From Bacteroidota bacterium (lineage in GTDB: Bacteria > Bacteroidota > Bacteroidia > Chitinophagales > Saprospiraceae), in contig CAUJEY010000102.1 in the NCBI GenBank assembly GCA_963169325.1, forward strand, positions 1 through 45,270: DNA of 45,270 nucleotides, given 5' to 3'. The notes under the pieces are model-generated. The model did not search any database, was not told the DNA's origin, and was given only the letters and a program-made list of their open reading frames with translations. The number at the start of each line of letters is the position of its first letter. Position 1 is the first letter of the stretch. This document shows, one piece after another, positions 8,934-15,938 of the stretch. The position numbers and the translations under genes are program-made.

Positions 8934-10613
8934 TTACTTCACCTCCACCCACTTTCCACCATCCGGATAAATAACGACTGTTTTAGGACGTTTTTCTTTT
9001 AATTCCACTTCTACATGCCATTCTTTCATCCGGAACAGGTAACGATCATTTTCATAATCTGTTGCGCCGATACCGTTTCGCCACCACCAGTTGCCGTCTT
9101 GCCGGAAACTCACTTTATACAATAATTTACCTTTTTCCTTTTCCACTTTTACGCCGTCGGAAGGGTTCGAGACATTGAACTGGGCGACTTCCCACATGTT
9201 GCCGGCAAAGGCCCGACCCCGGCGCATTTCGAGGGCTTCGTTAAAACCATTGGGCTGACCGATGATGCGCAACATGAACACCCCGTGGTAATTATCCGGA
9301 GACGCCAGGATAATCACCTCGTCGCGGTCGTACCAGCGGAAGTCCTGCACCAGATCATTGTACAATTGTTCGGACGCGGCCCAGTAACGGTTTGTGCCCG
9401 CGAGCAGGTGCAGGGAAAGCACCAGCAAGGCCAGCATGATTAATCGCGCCGGAATTTTTGGCAAAAAAGACAATAACAGCGCAAAGCCGAGCCACCCAAA
9501 GCCGGTAGCGAAATAACCGTAACGGTCGTTTTCAGACAGTTGTAAATAACAGAAGTACAGGTTGGAAACCGGCAAAAGGGCCACAAAAAACCAGGCAAAA
9601 GCCGCTCCCGCCCATTGGATCCGGGCATTGGCACGGCGAAAAAACACAAGCCAGACCAGGGCGCCCAAGACCAGCAAACCGGCGCCCAACCAAAACGGCC
9701 AGCCTGCTTCCAGCCCATCGAACAGCCGGGTTTTTTCGGCATGTTCCCAGTGCCGCGCAAATCCGAATTGTTTGACGACATATTTAAACATGGTGGCCAG
9801 TATGACCCGGGGCTGGAAATTCAGGTGGGTTTCGGCGCCATAATGCCCGACCCAATCGCCGATGCGGAGTTTATTGATCAAAAAATATAAGGCCAGAAGG
9901 CCCGCCTGCGGCGCAAACAATTTGCCTAAAAGCGGCATCAACGGCGCATCGGACCTTGGGGAAAAATGCCGCGTAACGACCAGGATCAACAAAAGTACCG
10001 GCACCACGAGCGACCATTCGAACGAAAACAACCCCAGGGCAAAAAACAGCTGAATCTGCCACCAGTCCCGGCGTTTGCCCGAGTGCAAATAATCCAGCGT
10101 CCGGTGCATGGCCATCTGTGCAAACAACAGGGCTAACAGATAATGTAAACACACCCGCCAAACTACCACCTCGGCAGCGTACGGCGATAAGAGGAACAAC
10201 ACACCGGCCGTAAAGGCGACAAACAAGGTTCGGCCGGCCGGCGCATGTACGGGCAGTCGCAAGGCCAGGCGAAACAACAACCAGGCATTTAGCCCATGCA
10301 CGATGGCAAATACCCCGTACCATATCGGGCTGTTCGCCCCGAAAAGCCAGTACAGGAGGTAGTTCCCCAGGTGCAACACGGGGTGTAAACCCGGATAGCC
10401 GAAACTCCCCGGAACGCCCGCCCAGCCGGCACGGTTATATGCAGCCTGCCAACCGAGCCAATCCATCACAAAGCCGGCGTCGCGCGTCGGCCAATACAGC
10501 GCCAGCGACGTCAGGATAAATAATACCGGAATCAACTTTGGATTCAGCACCACCTGTTTCTGCGCCACTAATTCAGTGGAATTCCCGTACATCTGGATCG
10601 GTATGTTCTCCAT
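8934..10613 (-). CDS. Polytopic inner-membrane protein, GT-C-like, function unknown
   Basis: A 559-residue protein with about ten hydrophobic segments between residues 27 and 420, followed by a soluble C-terminal domain of about 130 residues rich in charged and aromatic amino acids (ends KTVVIYPDGGKWVEVK). The layout (Arg/Asp-containing first periplasmic loop 'YWPTRDAGFVMDW', many TM helices, soluble tail) resembles GT-C-type membrane glycosyltransferases and related Bacteroidota membrane proteins. I see no diagnostic catalytic motif, so a transferase role is only a possibility. The ATG at 10613 lies two bases after the stop codon of the metalloprotease gene (TAA CC ATG), so translation is probably coupled and the products may work together at the envelope. 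Confidence 0.75.
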   Translation of the reverse strand: MENIPIQMYGNSTELVAQKQVVLNPKLIPVLFILTSLALYWPTRDAGFVMDWLGWQAAYNRAGWAGVPGSFGYPGLHPVLHLGNYLLYWLFGANSPIWYGVFAIVHGLNAWLLFRLALRLPVHAPAGRTLFVAFTAGVLFLLSPYAAEVVVWRVCLHYLLALLFAQMAMHRTLDYLHSGKRRDWWQIQLFFALGLFSFEWSLVVPVLLLILVVTRHFSPRSDAPLMPLLGKLFAPQAGLLALYFLINKLRIGDWVGHYGAETHLNFQPRVILATMFKYVVKQFGFARHWEHAEKTRLFDGLEAGWPFWLGAGLLVLGALVWLVFFRRANARIQWAGAAFAWFFVALLPVSNLYFCYLQLSENDRYGYFATGFGWLGFALLLSFLPKIPARLIMLALLVLSLHLLAGTNRYWAASEQLYNDLVQDFRWYDRDEVIILASPDNYHGVFMLRIIGQPNGFNEALEMRRGRAFAGNMWEVAQFNVSNPSDGVKVEKEKGKLLYKVSFRQDGNWWWRNGIGATDYENDRYLFRMKEWHVEVELKEKRPKTVVIYPDGGKWVEVK

Positions 10614-10615
10614 GG

Positions 10616-11881
10616 TTAGTTTTTATGTCGCCGTTGTTTTTCGCTTTCCGCTACATTTTCCAGCACCGGTGGCCGTAAAATATGTACGGCGCCGCGTATG
10701 CCTTTTATTTCTTGTAAATAGATGCCGGCCCAGGTTTTGCCGCAAGCGTTGTGCAGGCGGCAGCCATCGAGCCAAAGGCGTCCGCCGGGTTGCACGGTAA
10801 TGCGGCCGCCGGGTGGCAACGACACCCGGCAGGAGAGCCGTAAAGCCCCGCCGGGCGCAATAGTCACATGGCCTTCGAGGTCGCGGGCGCCCGTCCAGGC
10901 AACCGAGTCGGTAATGATGATGTCGCGATCTTCCCGCAAGGTACACCACGTTGGGATCAGACAACGGCGCACCGAACTTTTTTCGTTGGTAAAAGTAGCC
11001 TGGGCCCGGCCGATCTGGCAGGGACTAAGGGCAATCTGGTAGGCGTTGTAGTCCATCATATTGTTGGTGGCCAGGTCGCGGCAGGGCGGGTCTTTCGAGC
11101 CGGTCCAGCATTTGTTCGGGTGGTTGTCGGTGTCGGGACAGCCGTCTTCCACCCAGGCATGGCTGATGCCGAGAATATGGCCGACTTCGTGGTTGAGCAG
11201 TCCGTCGAAACTTTCCGGGCCTTCGCTGCTTTCCAGCACGCCGGCCATTTTGAGCGAGGTGCCCAGGGCGATACCCTGGCCGTTGGCGCGGTAGGTTTTG
11301 GAACTGAAGCTGTCGCGCGGATGTACCTGGAGAAAAATATTCAGGATAGAATCTGTGCCGATGCCATATTGCCGGATGACTTTGTTGTCGTAGTTGTTTT
11401 GATATTGCCCCATCGACACAAAGTAATACAGGTCGTCGTCGTAGTGGAAATAAATGCCATCGTCGCCGGGCGCCGGTTGGGGCGTGAGCACGTACCGGTA
11501 CCGTTTAGGCAGCGTCCGGGTGCCTTCGGGCGAGCGCCAGTTGCGTTCATTGGTATCCAGTTCGGCATTGGCCAGGTCCAGTAATTCCCGCAGAAAAACC
11601 CGCACGGAGTCTGCCGGTCGGTGTGCCGTGCTGTCGGTTTTATCCATGACGTGAAAATTGACCCGCAGGAAACGCATCGGCAGGTATTCCGGGTGATCCG
11701 GATCGGGCAGGTAACCTTCCCAGCCGGCACAAGTACCCACGGGCGGGCGCGGAACGCTGCGGGGCCCGGCCTGAGGGGCTGCCGGGGCCGCGGGTGATTC
11801 AAATTGAAAGCGCTCCGTACGAAGCCGGGGTGCACAGGCTGCCACTGCCAGGATAAAACCGATCAGGAATGCCTGTTTCAT
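10616..11881 (-). CDS. M43-like zinc metalloprotease lipoprotein
   Basis: A 421-residue protein. The N-terminus is a lipoprotein signal, MKQAFLIGFILAVAAC, with Cys16 as the acylation site. A Pro/Ala-rich linker follows to about residue 50. The catalytic domain carries the metzincin zinc motif HEVGHILGISH at residues 231-241 (three His ligands, Glu232 as general base) and a Met-turn, NNMMDY, at 273-278. The Cys pairs after the zinc motif (248, 258, 267) match the pappalysin/cytophagalysin (M43) pattern. The last 120 residues look different: a ladder of hydrophobic/Gly strands ('GHVTIAPGGALRLSC', 'GRITVQPGGRLWLDGC') suggesting a short beta-helix that may bind or present substrate. It is expected to act on the outer face of an envelope membrane. 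It is coupled to the membrane protein downstream and lies 27 bp downstream of the rhodanese gene. Confidence 0.85.
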   Translation of the reverse strand: MKQAFLIGFILAVAACAPRLRTERFQFESPAAPAAPQAGPRSVPRPPVGTCAGWEGYLPDPDHPEYLPMRFLRVNFHVMDKTDSTAHRPADSVRVFLRELLDLANAELDTNERNWRSPEGTRTLPKRYRYVLTPQPAPGDDGIYFHYDDDLYYFVSMGQYQNNYDNKVIRQYGIGTDSILNIFLQVHPRDSFSSKTYRANGQGIALGTSLKMAGVLESSEGPESFDGLLNHEVGHILGISHAWVEDGCPDTDNHPNKCWTGSKDPPCRDLATNNMMDYNAYQIALSPCQIGRAQATFTNEKSSVRRCLIPTWCTLREDRDIIITDSVAWTGARDLEGHVTIAPGGALRLSCRVSLPPGGRITVQPGGRLWLDGCRLHNACGKTWAGIYLQEIKGIRGAVHILRPPVLENVAESEKQRRHKN

Positions 11882-11908
11882 GCTTAAAGACGTTGATGGA
11901 AACGATTT

Positions 11909-12220
11909 TTAAGGTTTTTCATCACCAAACGTATCCCGCCAGGCCAGCATACCGCCGGTCAGATTGCGTACGTTGGCGAACCCCTGCGCCTGCATGAGGG
12001 CCTGGGCCATGCCGCTCCGGTTGCCGGATCGGCAATACACGACAATTTCTTCGTTTTTGTCGTCTTCCAATTCATACATCCGGTTCATCAGTTCCCCCAG
12101 GGGGATCAATTGACCGCCGACGTTGAATTCCTGGAATTCCCAGGGTTCCCGCACATCGATGAGGGTGAGTTTTTCGCCGGCGGCGAGTCGTTGGTGGAGT
12201 TCTTTAATGTTGATATCCAT
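11909..12220 (-). CDS. Single-domain rhodanese-like sulfurtransferase
   Basis: A 103-residue protein, the usual length for a stand-alone rhodanese domain. It begins MDINIKELHQRL and shows 'LIDVREPWEF' (residues 20-29), the active-site loop CRSGNRS with Cys63 as the persulfide-carrying residue, and 'LTGGMLAW' near the end. The six-residue loop with following Arg/Ser is typical of sulfurtransferases rather than phosphatases. I put the start at 12220: the frame stays open to 12310, but those residues (Ile-Asn-Lys-Ser-Thr-Asn repeats) are translated from the intergenic inverted repeat. It is cytoplasmic, with no signal peptide. It lies in a row with the metalloprotease gene, but no functional link is evident; the acceptor of the sulfur is unknown. 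Confidence 0.9.
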   Translation of the reverse strand: MDINIKELHQRLAAGEKLTLIDVREPWEFQEFNVGGQLIPLGELMNRMYELEDDKNEEIVVYCRSGNRSGMAQALMQAQGFANVRNLTGGMLAWRDTFGDEKP

Positions 12221-12355
12221 GTGTTGATGTGTTGATTTGTTGATGTGTTGATTTGTTGATTTGTTGATGCGTTGATTTGTTGATGCGTTGATTTGATCTA
12301 CATCCCACAAATCAACGCATCAACAAATCAACAAATCAACAAATCAACAAAATAA
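12221..12355. repeat. Inverted repeat built on TTGATTTG / TTGATGCG octamer words
   Basis: From 12223 to 12295 the word TTGATnTG (TTGATTTG, TTGATGTG, TTGATGCG) repeats about nine times. After a short spacer, 12308-12350 holds the complement (CAACAAAT / CAACGCAT) about five times. The innermost 19 bases of each arm, ending TTGATGCGTTGATTTG, are exact reverse complements. The structure fills the whole gap between the PASTA gene stop and the rhodanese start, so it probably separates two transcription units or acts as a processing or termination hairpin. Confidence 0.85.
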
Positions 12356-13192
12356 TCAATTCCCGCAGTCAACCGGTTTTTCCTGCGTCAGATACAGGTC
12401 AATTTGTTCGCCGACCCGCATGGTGCCGTTGGGGTCGAACCTGGGGGTTTGTTTGTAAACATAAGCCGTCTGCTTATCCGTTACTGTAGCATCTGCGATC
12501 ACGGAGCCGATATTAAGATTGCTGCTGGTAATCAGGAACACCGCAGCATCGTAGGTTTGACAATAACAATCGGGGATAGCCACGGTGAGCGTTACCTGCT
12601 CGCTGACGATAAAATCGATGGTGGCGCCCATTTCTACTTTAAAGCCCCGGCGGAGATCCTGTGTGATGGTATCCCCCCGGTATAAAACGGCGATAATGGT
12701 GTTCGGTTCGGCCGGATCGGCTACCCGGGCTACAATCCGGGGTTTTAAACCCATACGGCTGCATTTGCGGCTGTACAGGTCGTAGTCGTCGCTGCCCGCC
12801 AATTCGGGCAAAGTGACGATATCCGGATTGTTTTTTGCGACCGTAAAATAAATCGTACGCCCTTCTTTTACCCGGCTTTCCGGGTCGGGGTTTTGCCGCA
12901 GGACCACACCCGGCGGTTTGCCCGGCTCGTAGATGGAGTCATTGACCACCACCTCAAAATCGCGCTGCCGGGCCTTTTTAGCCGCTTCTTTAAAACTCAT
13001 GCCGATATAACTCGGCACCTGCAGGCTCTCCCCGTGATTGGTATAACATTTCAGCCACCAAAAAGTCAGCAGGAACAGGCCGGTCAGGAATGCCATCATG
13101 CTCAGGCAATTTTTTACGACGAAGGGCGCCGTTAAAAAACAGTAGATCTCGAAACCGAGGCGGCGGATTTTTAACCAAATTTTTTGCATCAT
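12356..13192 (-). CDS. PASTA-domain inner-membrane protein
   Basis: About 278 residues from MMQKIWLK; the upstream 29 codons would overlap the divergent gene and are not expected to be used (starts at 13192 and 13189 are both possible). One transmembrane helix lies near residues 20-40, and the rest is extracytoplasmic. Three PASTA domains follow: 'VPSYIGMSFKEAAKKA' (first), 'LPELAGSDDYDLYSRKC' (second) and 'IPDCYCQTYDAAVFLI' (third), each with the typical 'VVxQxP' or 'VYKQTP' end and a 'VExGxxIxF' strand. PASTA domains in Gram-positive kinases bind muropeptides. Stand-alone membrane PASTA proteins are common in Bacteroidota and their ligand is unclear. No kinase or transpeptidase domain is present. 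A sequence resembling the Bacteroidota -7 element (TACTTTTG, minus strand, 13207-13200) lies just upstream, but I find no matching -33 box. Confidence 0.85.
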   Translation of the reverse strand: MMQKIWLKIRRLGFEIYCFLTAPFVVKNCLSMMAFLTGLFLLTFWWLKCYTNHGESLQVPSYIGMSFKEAAKKARQRDFEVVVNDSIYEPGKPPGVVLRQNPDPESRVKEGRTIYFTVAKNNPDIVTLPELAGSDDYDLYSRKCSRMGLKPRIVARVADPAEPNTIIAVLYRGDTITQDLRRGFKVEMGATIDFIVSEQVTLTVAIPDCYCQTYDAAVFLITSSNLNIGSVIADATVTDKQTAYVYKQTPRFDPNGTMRVGEQIDLYLTQEKPVDCGN

Positions 13193-13263
13193 AAGATTGC
13201 AAAAGTAGGACAGTCGGATGAAACACCGGCGAGGATTTATTCCACTTTTCTTTTCTTTGCCGC

Positions 13264-14349
13264 ATGTACGAGAATTCACGACTACTTATCGACTCCTCCA
13301 ACCCGCCTGAACCGGGCCAAATTGTATGGCGCAGCCCGAGTAATCTGGCCATTATCAAGTATTGGGGCAAACACGGGGTGCAATTACCGCGCAACCCGTC
13401 CCTCAGTTTAACGCTTTCGGCTTCCTGCACCGATACGGCGCTGGCCTACGAATTCCGGGAAGAAACGGACAACCGGATCGACCTGGAGTTTTTATTTCAC
13501 GGCGAAGAAAATGAATCTTTCAGAACAAAGACGCTCGCTTTTCTGGAAAGCCTGACACCACAGTTCCCGTTTTTGCGCCAACTGAAACTGCGCATAAATA
13601 CCGGCAACTCGTTTCCACATTCGGCGGGCATTGCCTCCTCGGCATCCAGTATGGCGTCGCTGGCACTGTGCCTTTGCTCTTTGGAAGATGCTTTGTTCGG
13701 CTCGCTCCAGGATCCCGGCGACTTCGACCAAAAGGCCTCCTACCTGGCTCGCCTGGGCAGCGGCAGCGCATGCAGGTCGATATTTCCGTATGCTTCCGTG
13801 TGGGGCGCCACGCCCGCAGTACCCGGCTCGTCCGACGAATACGGCGTGCCGGCCGAAGACCTGCTGCACCCGGATTTCAAGGATTTGCACGACGATATCC
13901 TGATTGTCAGCAGCCGCGAAAAAACCGTGAGCAGCCGGGCCGGCCATGCCCTGATGGAAGGTAACCCGTTTGCCGAGCCGCGATATGCGCAGGCGAAGAA
14001 CCGTATGACCCGGCTGGTGGATGCCTTGCGTGGCGGCGATATGGATACTTTTGGTAAAATTGCCGAAGACGAGGCACTTGCCCTGCACGCGCTCATGATG
14101 TGCAGCAACCCTTCCTTTATGTTGCTGGAACCCGGTACCGTGGCGCTGATTCAAAAAATACGCGCCTACCGGGCAGAAACCAGGCATCCGGTTTATTTCA
14201 GCCTCGACGCGGGGCCCAATATCCACCTGCTTTATCCCGGCGAAATCGTGGCCGAGGTGCGGGGCTGGATCGAAGAAGAATTAAAAGAACATTGCGTCGA
14301 CGGGTGGTTTATCCAGGATTGGGTGGGAGAAGGGCCGGAGGAGATGTAG
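13264..14349 (+). CDS. mvaD: Diphosphomevalonate decarboxylase
   Basis: This enzyme phosphorylates and decarboxylates 5-diphosphomevalonate to isopentenyl diphosphate, the last step of the classical mevalonate pathway (GHMP kinase superfamily). The 361-residue length fits the family. Visible signatures are 'SNLAIIKYWGKHG' (residues 26-38), 'PSLSLTLS' (45-52), the glycine/serine phosphate loop 'GIASSASSMASL' (122-133), 'GSGSACRSIF' (165-174) and 'LDAGPNIHLL' with the catalytic Asp315. The protein is cytoplasmic. It diverges from the PASTA gene across about 70 bp, and its stop is 7 bp from the convergent response-regulator stop. No other mevalonate gene is in the window. Flavobacteriia and Saprospiria are known to use this pathway, which supports the taxonomic guess. 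Confidence 0.95.
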   Translation: MYENSRLLIDSSNPPEPGQIVWRSPSNLAIIKYWGKHGVQLPRNPSLSLTLSASCTDTALAYEFREETDNRIDLEFLFHGEENESFRTKTLAFLESLTPQFPFLRQLKLRINTGNSFPHSAGIASSASSMASLALCLCSLEDALFGSLQDPGDFDQKASYLARLGSGSACRSIFPYASVWGATPAVPGSSDEYGVPAEDLLHPDFKDLHDDILIVSSREKTVSSRAGHALMEGNPFAEPRYAQAKNRMTRLVDALRGGDMDTFGKIAEDEALALHALMMCSNPSFMLLEPGTVALIQKIRAYRAETRHPVYFSLDAGPNIHLLYPGEIVAEVRGWIEEELKEHCVDGWFIQDWVGEGPEEM

Positions 14350-14356
14350 AGGGTTA

Positions 14357-14995
14357 CTACAAATCAATTCGCCCTTCCCGGTATCGTTTCAGGAGTTCTC
14401 CCTTCGATTTAATATGCAGTTTTGCATAAATGTTCTTGATATGGTAGCGAACGCCGTTTACGGTAATATTGATGGCGTCGGCGACTTCCTGGTACGACAA
14501 ACCGTCGACTAAAAGGCGGCTGATCTTCAGCTCTTGTTCGTTCAGCGATTCGGGGTGTTGTTGGGCGGTGCGCGGCTGAAAATAGGATAAAATACGTCTG
14601 GCAACGGAGGGAGAGAGCGCGCTTCCCTCGTTTTTCTCAATTTCGATCAAGGTGTCGGCCAGTTTTTGCAGGTCGCCGTCTTTCAACAGGTAGCCGTTTG
14701 CACCGGCACAGATACATTTAAAAATAGTATCGTAGTCATTGTTCACCGTGTGCATGATAATTTCAGCGCCCGGCAGCAGACGCCGGATGATCGGTATACC
14801 GTCGATGCCGGAAATGCCGGGCATATTTATGTCCAGCAATACGACATTTATTTGCATAAATTCTCTGAAAAACTGCCGGAACCGGGCAATAGAGTCAACT
14901 ACCAGAATACAATGAATACGTTCATGTTTGGCAAAAAATTCGTTTAATTCTTCCCGGAGCATCGGATCGTCTTCTATAATTGCCAGGTTTATCAT
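14357..14995 (-). CDS. LuxR/NarL-family response regulator
   Basis: A 212-residue DNA-binding regulator. I chose the ATG at 14995 (MINLAIIEDDP) because the receiver domain begins right there and it lies 7 bp after the kinase stop; the open frame upstream is the kinase gene's 3' end in another frame. The receiver domain (residues 1-120) has the acidic pair Asp9/Asp10, the phosphoacceptor Asp55 in 'VVLLDINMPG', Thr82 and Lys104 in 'LLKDGD'. The output domain (about 148-212) is a LuxR-type helix-turn-helix with 'LNEQELKISRLLVDGLSYQEVA' cut by 'TVNGVRYHIKNIYAKL'. It is probably phosphorylated by the histidine kinase encoded immediately upstream. Target genes are unknown; the neighbouring surface-protein genes are only candidates. 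Confidence 0.92.
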   Translation of the reverse strand: MINLAIIEDDPMLREELNEFFAKHERIHCILVVDSIARFRQFFREFMQINVVLLDINMPGISGIDGIPIIRRLLPGAEIIMHTVNNDYDTIFKCICAGANGYLLKDGDLQKLADTLIEIEKNEGSALSPSVARRILSYFQPRTAQQHPESLNEQELKISRLLVDGLSYQEVADAINITVNGVRYHIKNIYAKLHIKSKGELLKRYREGRIDL

Positions 14996-15002
14996 GGGCC
15001 GG

Positions 15003-15938
15003 TTATTTAAAAATATTTGGAATAAACAGGACAATGCTTTGTCCTGTTTCAGATTCGGTAACATGCCGTACACTACCGTTTATAAATTGGAGGCGGCGCT
15101 CTATACTGGCATGCCCGCGGTTAGCCGAAATAGTGGGGGCTGGTTTTCCGCCCGACCCATTGTATTCATTTTTCAGTGTAAACTCCAGGTGAATACCCTC
15201 CGGCAGGGAGATTTCCGTGTCAATCCGGCGTGTATTCGTGTGTTTTATCATATTGGTGAGCAGTTCCTGATAGATCAGCATGACATGATGCCGGACTTTC
15301 AGGTTCAACTCCCGGTCGGGTATGGGATCGGGAAGCAGGAACCCGTGCTGTATATTGAGCGGCTGCATGTAATCGTCGGAAAAGTCCTGCATTTTGGAAA
15401 ACAGGTTCTGCAGGCGATCTTTACCTGGGTCGACACTCCAGATCATCGTATGCAATGAACGAAGTGTATCGCGACTTACTTCCGTTAGTTTTTGCAAATT
15501 ATTCTCCTGCATGGTAGCCTCCCCAGTGCGGATATTCCCGGCTATTTTTTGTGCAAGAATACTTAGGATATTGAGTTTGTTTCCAATATCATCATGCAGG
15601 TCGTCGGCAATTTGCCGCCGGATGGTTTGTTCTTTCAGCAACTGCCGGAGCCTGTACAGATAAGCGAGGTAGGCAATCCCGATGATTGCCGCTAGCAGGA
15701 GGGCGCTGAACCACCAGGCTTCGTAAAAAGGTGTTGCCACATGCACCGACACCTTCACGGAAGGCCCAAAATGGCCTTTGATGGGCATGGCCTGTACTTC
15801 TAAGGTGTAGTCGCCCGGCGCAAGCCGAAAGAACCGGACTTCATGTTCTCCCCGTATGTAAGTCCAGGCATCTGAAAGCCCCTTCAGGCGATACCGGTAA
15901 TTCACCTTCTCTGGCCGGATATACTCTGTAGAGCCCAA
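15003..15938 (-). CDS. Histidine kinase C-terminal part (Y_Y_Y, TM, HisKA_3, HATPase), separated by a frameshift
   Basis: A 311-residue frame with a TTG at its start, opening in the middle of a Y_Y_Y domain ('KVNYRYRLKGLSDAW', then 'GDYTLEVQA'). A transmembrane helix lies at about 75-95, followed by a HisKA_3 dimerisation domain with the phosphoacceptor His115 in 'IADDLHDDIGNKLN'. The HATPase_c domain has an N-box, 'ELLTNMIKHT', and a G2-like 'NRGHASIERRL'; the G1 region is poorly conserved. Its first residues continue exactly where the 17965-15902 frame loses homology, so this is most likely the second half of one protein of about 980 residues rather than an independent gene. The frame change falls in a run of six T (minus strand; A-run at 15940-15945). 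The response regulator follows after 7 bp. Whether it is translated by slippage, is a true pseudogene, or reflects a base-calling error cannot be decided here. Confidence 0.75.
   Translation of the reverse strand: MGSTEYIRPEKVNYRYRLKGLSDAWTYIRGEHEVRFFRLAPGDYTLEVQAMPIKGHFGPSVKVSVHVATPFYEAWWFSALLLAAIIGIAYLAYLYRLRQLLKEQTIRRQIADDLHDDIGNKLNILSILAQKIAGNIRTGEATMQENNLQKLTEVSRDTLRSLHTMIWSVDPGKDRLQNLFSKMQDFSDDYMQPLNIQHGFLLPDPIPDRELNLKVRHHVMLIYQELLTNMIKHTNTRRIDTEISLPEGIHLEFTLKNEYNGSGGKPAPTISANRGHASIERRLQFINGSVRHVTESETGQSIVLFIPNIFK

Noticed and set aside
12221-12310. N-terminal extension of the rhodanese
   Set aside because: It is encoded by octamer repeats; the domain begins at the ATG at 12220.
13492-14226. 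244-residue minus-strand ORF
   Set aside because: Lies wholly inside the well-supported mevalonate diphosphate decarboxylase gene.
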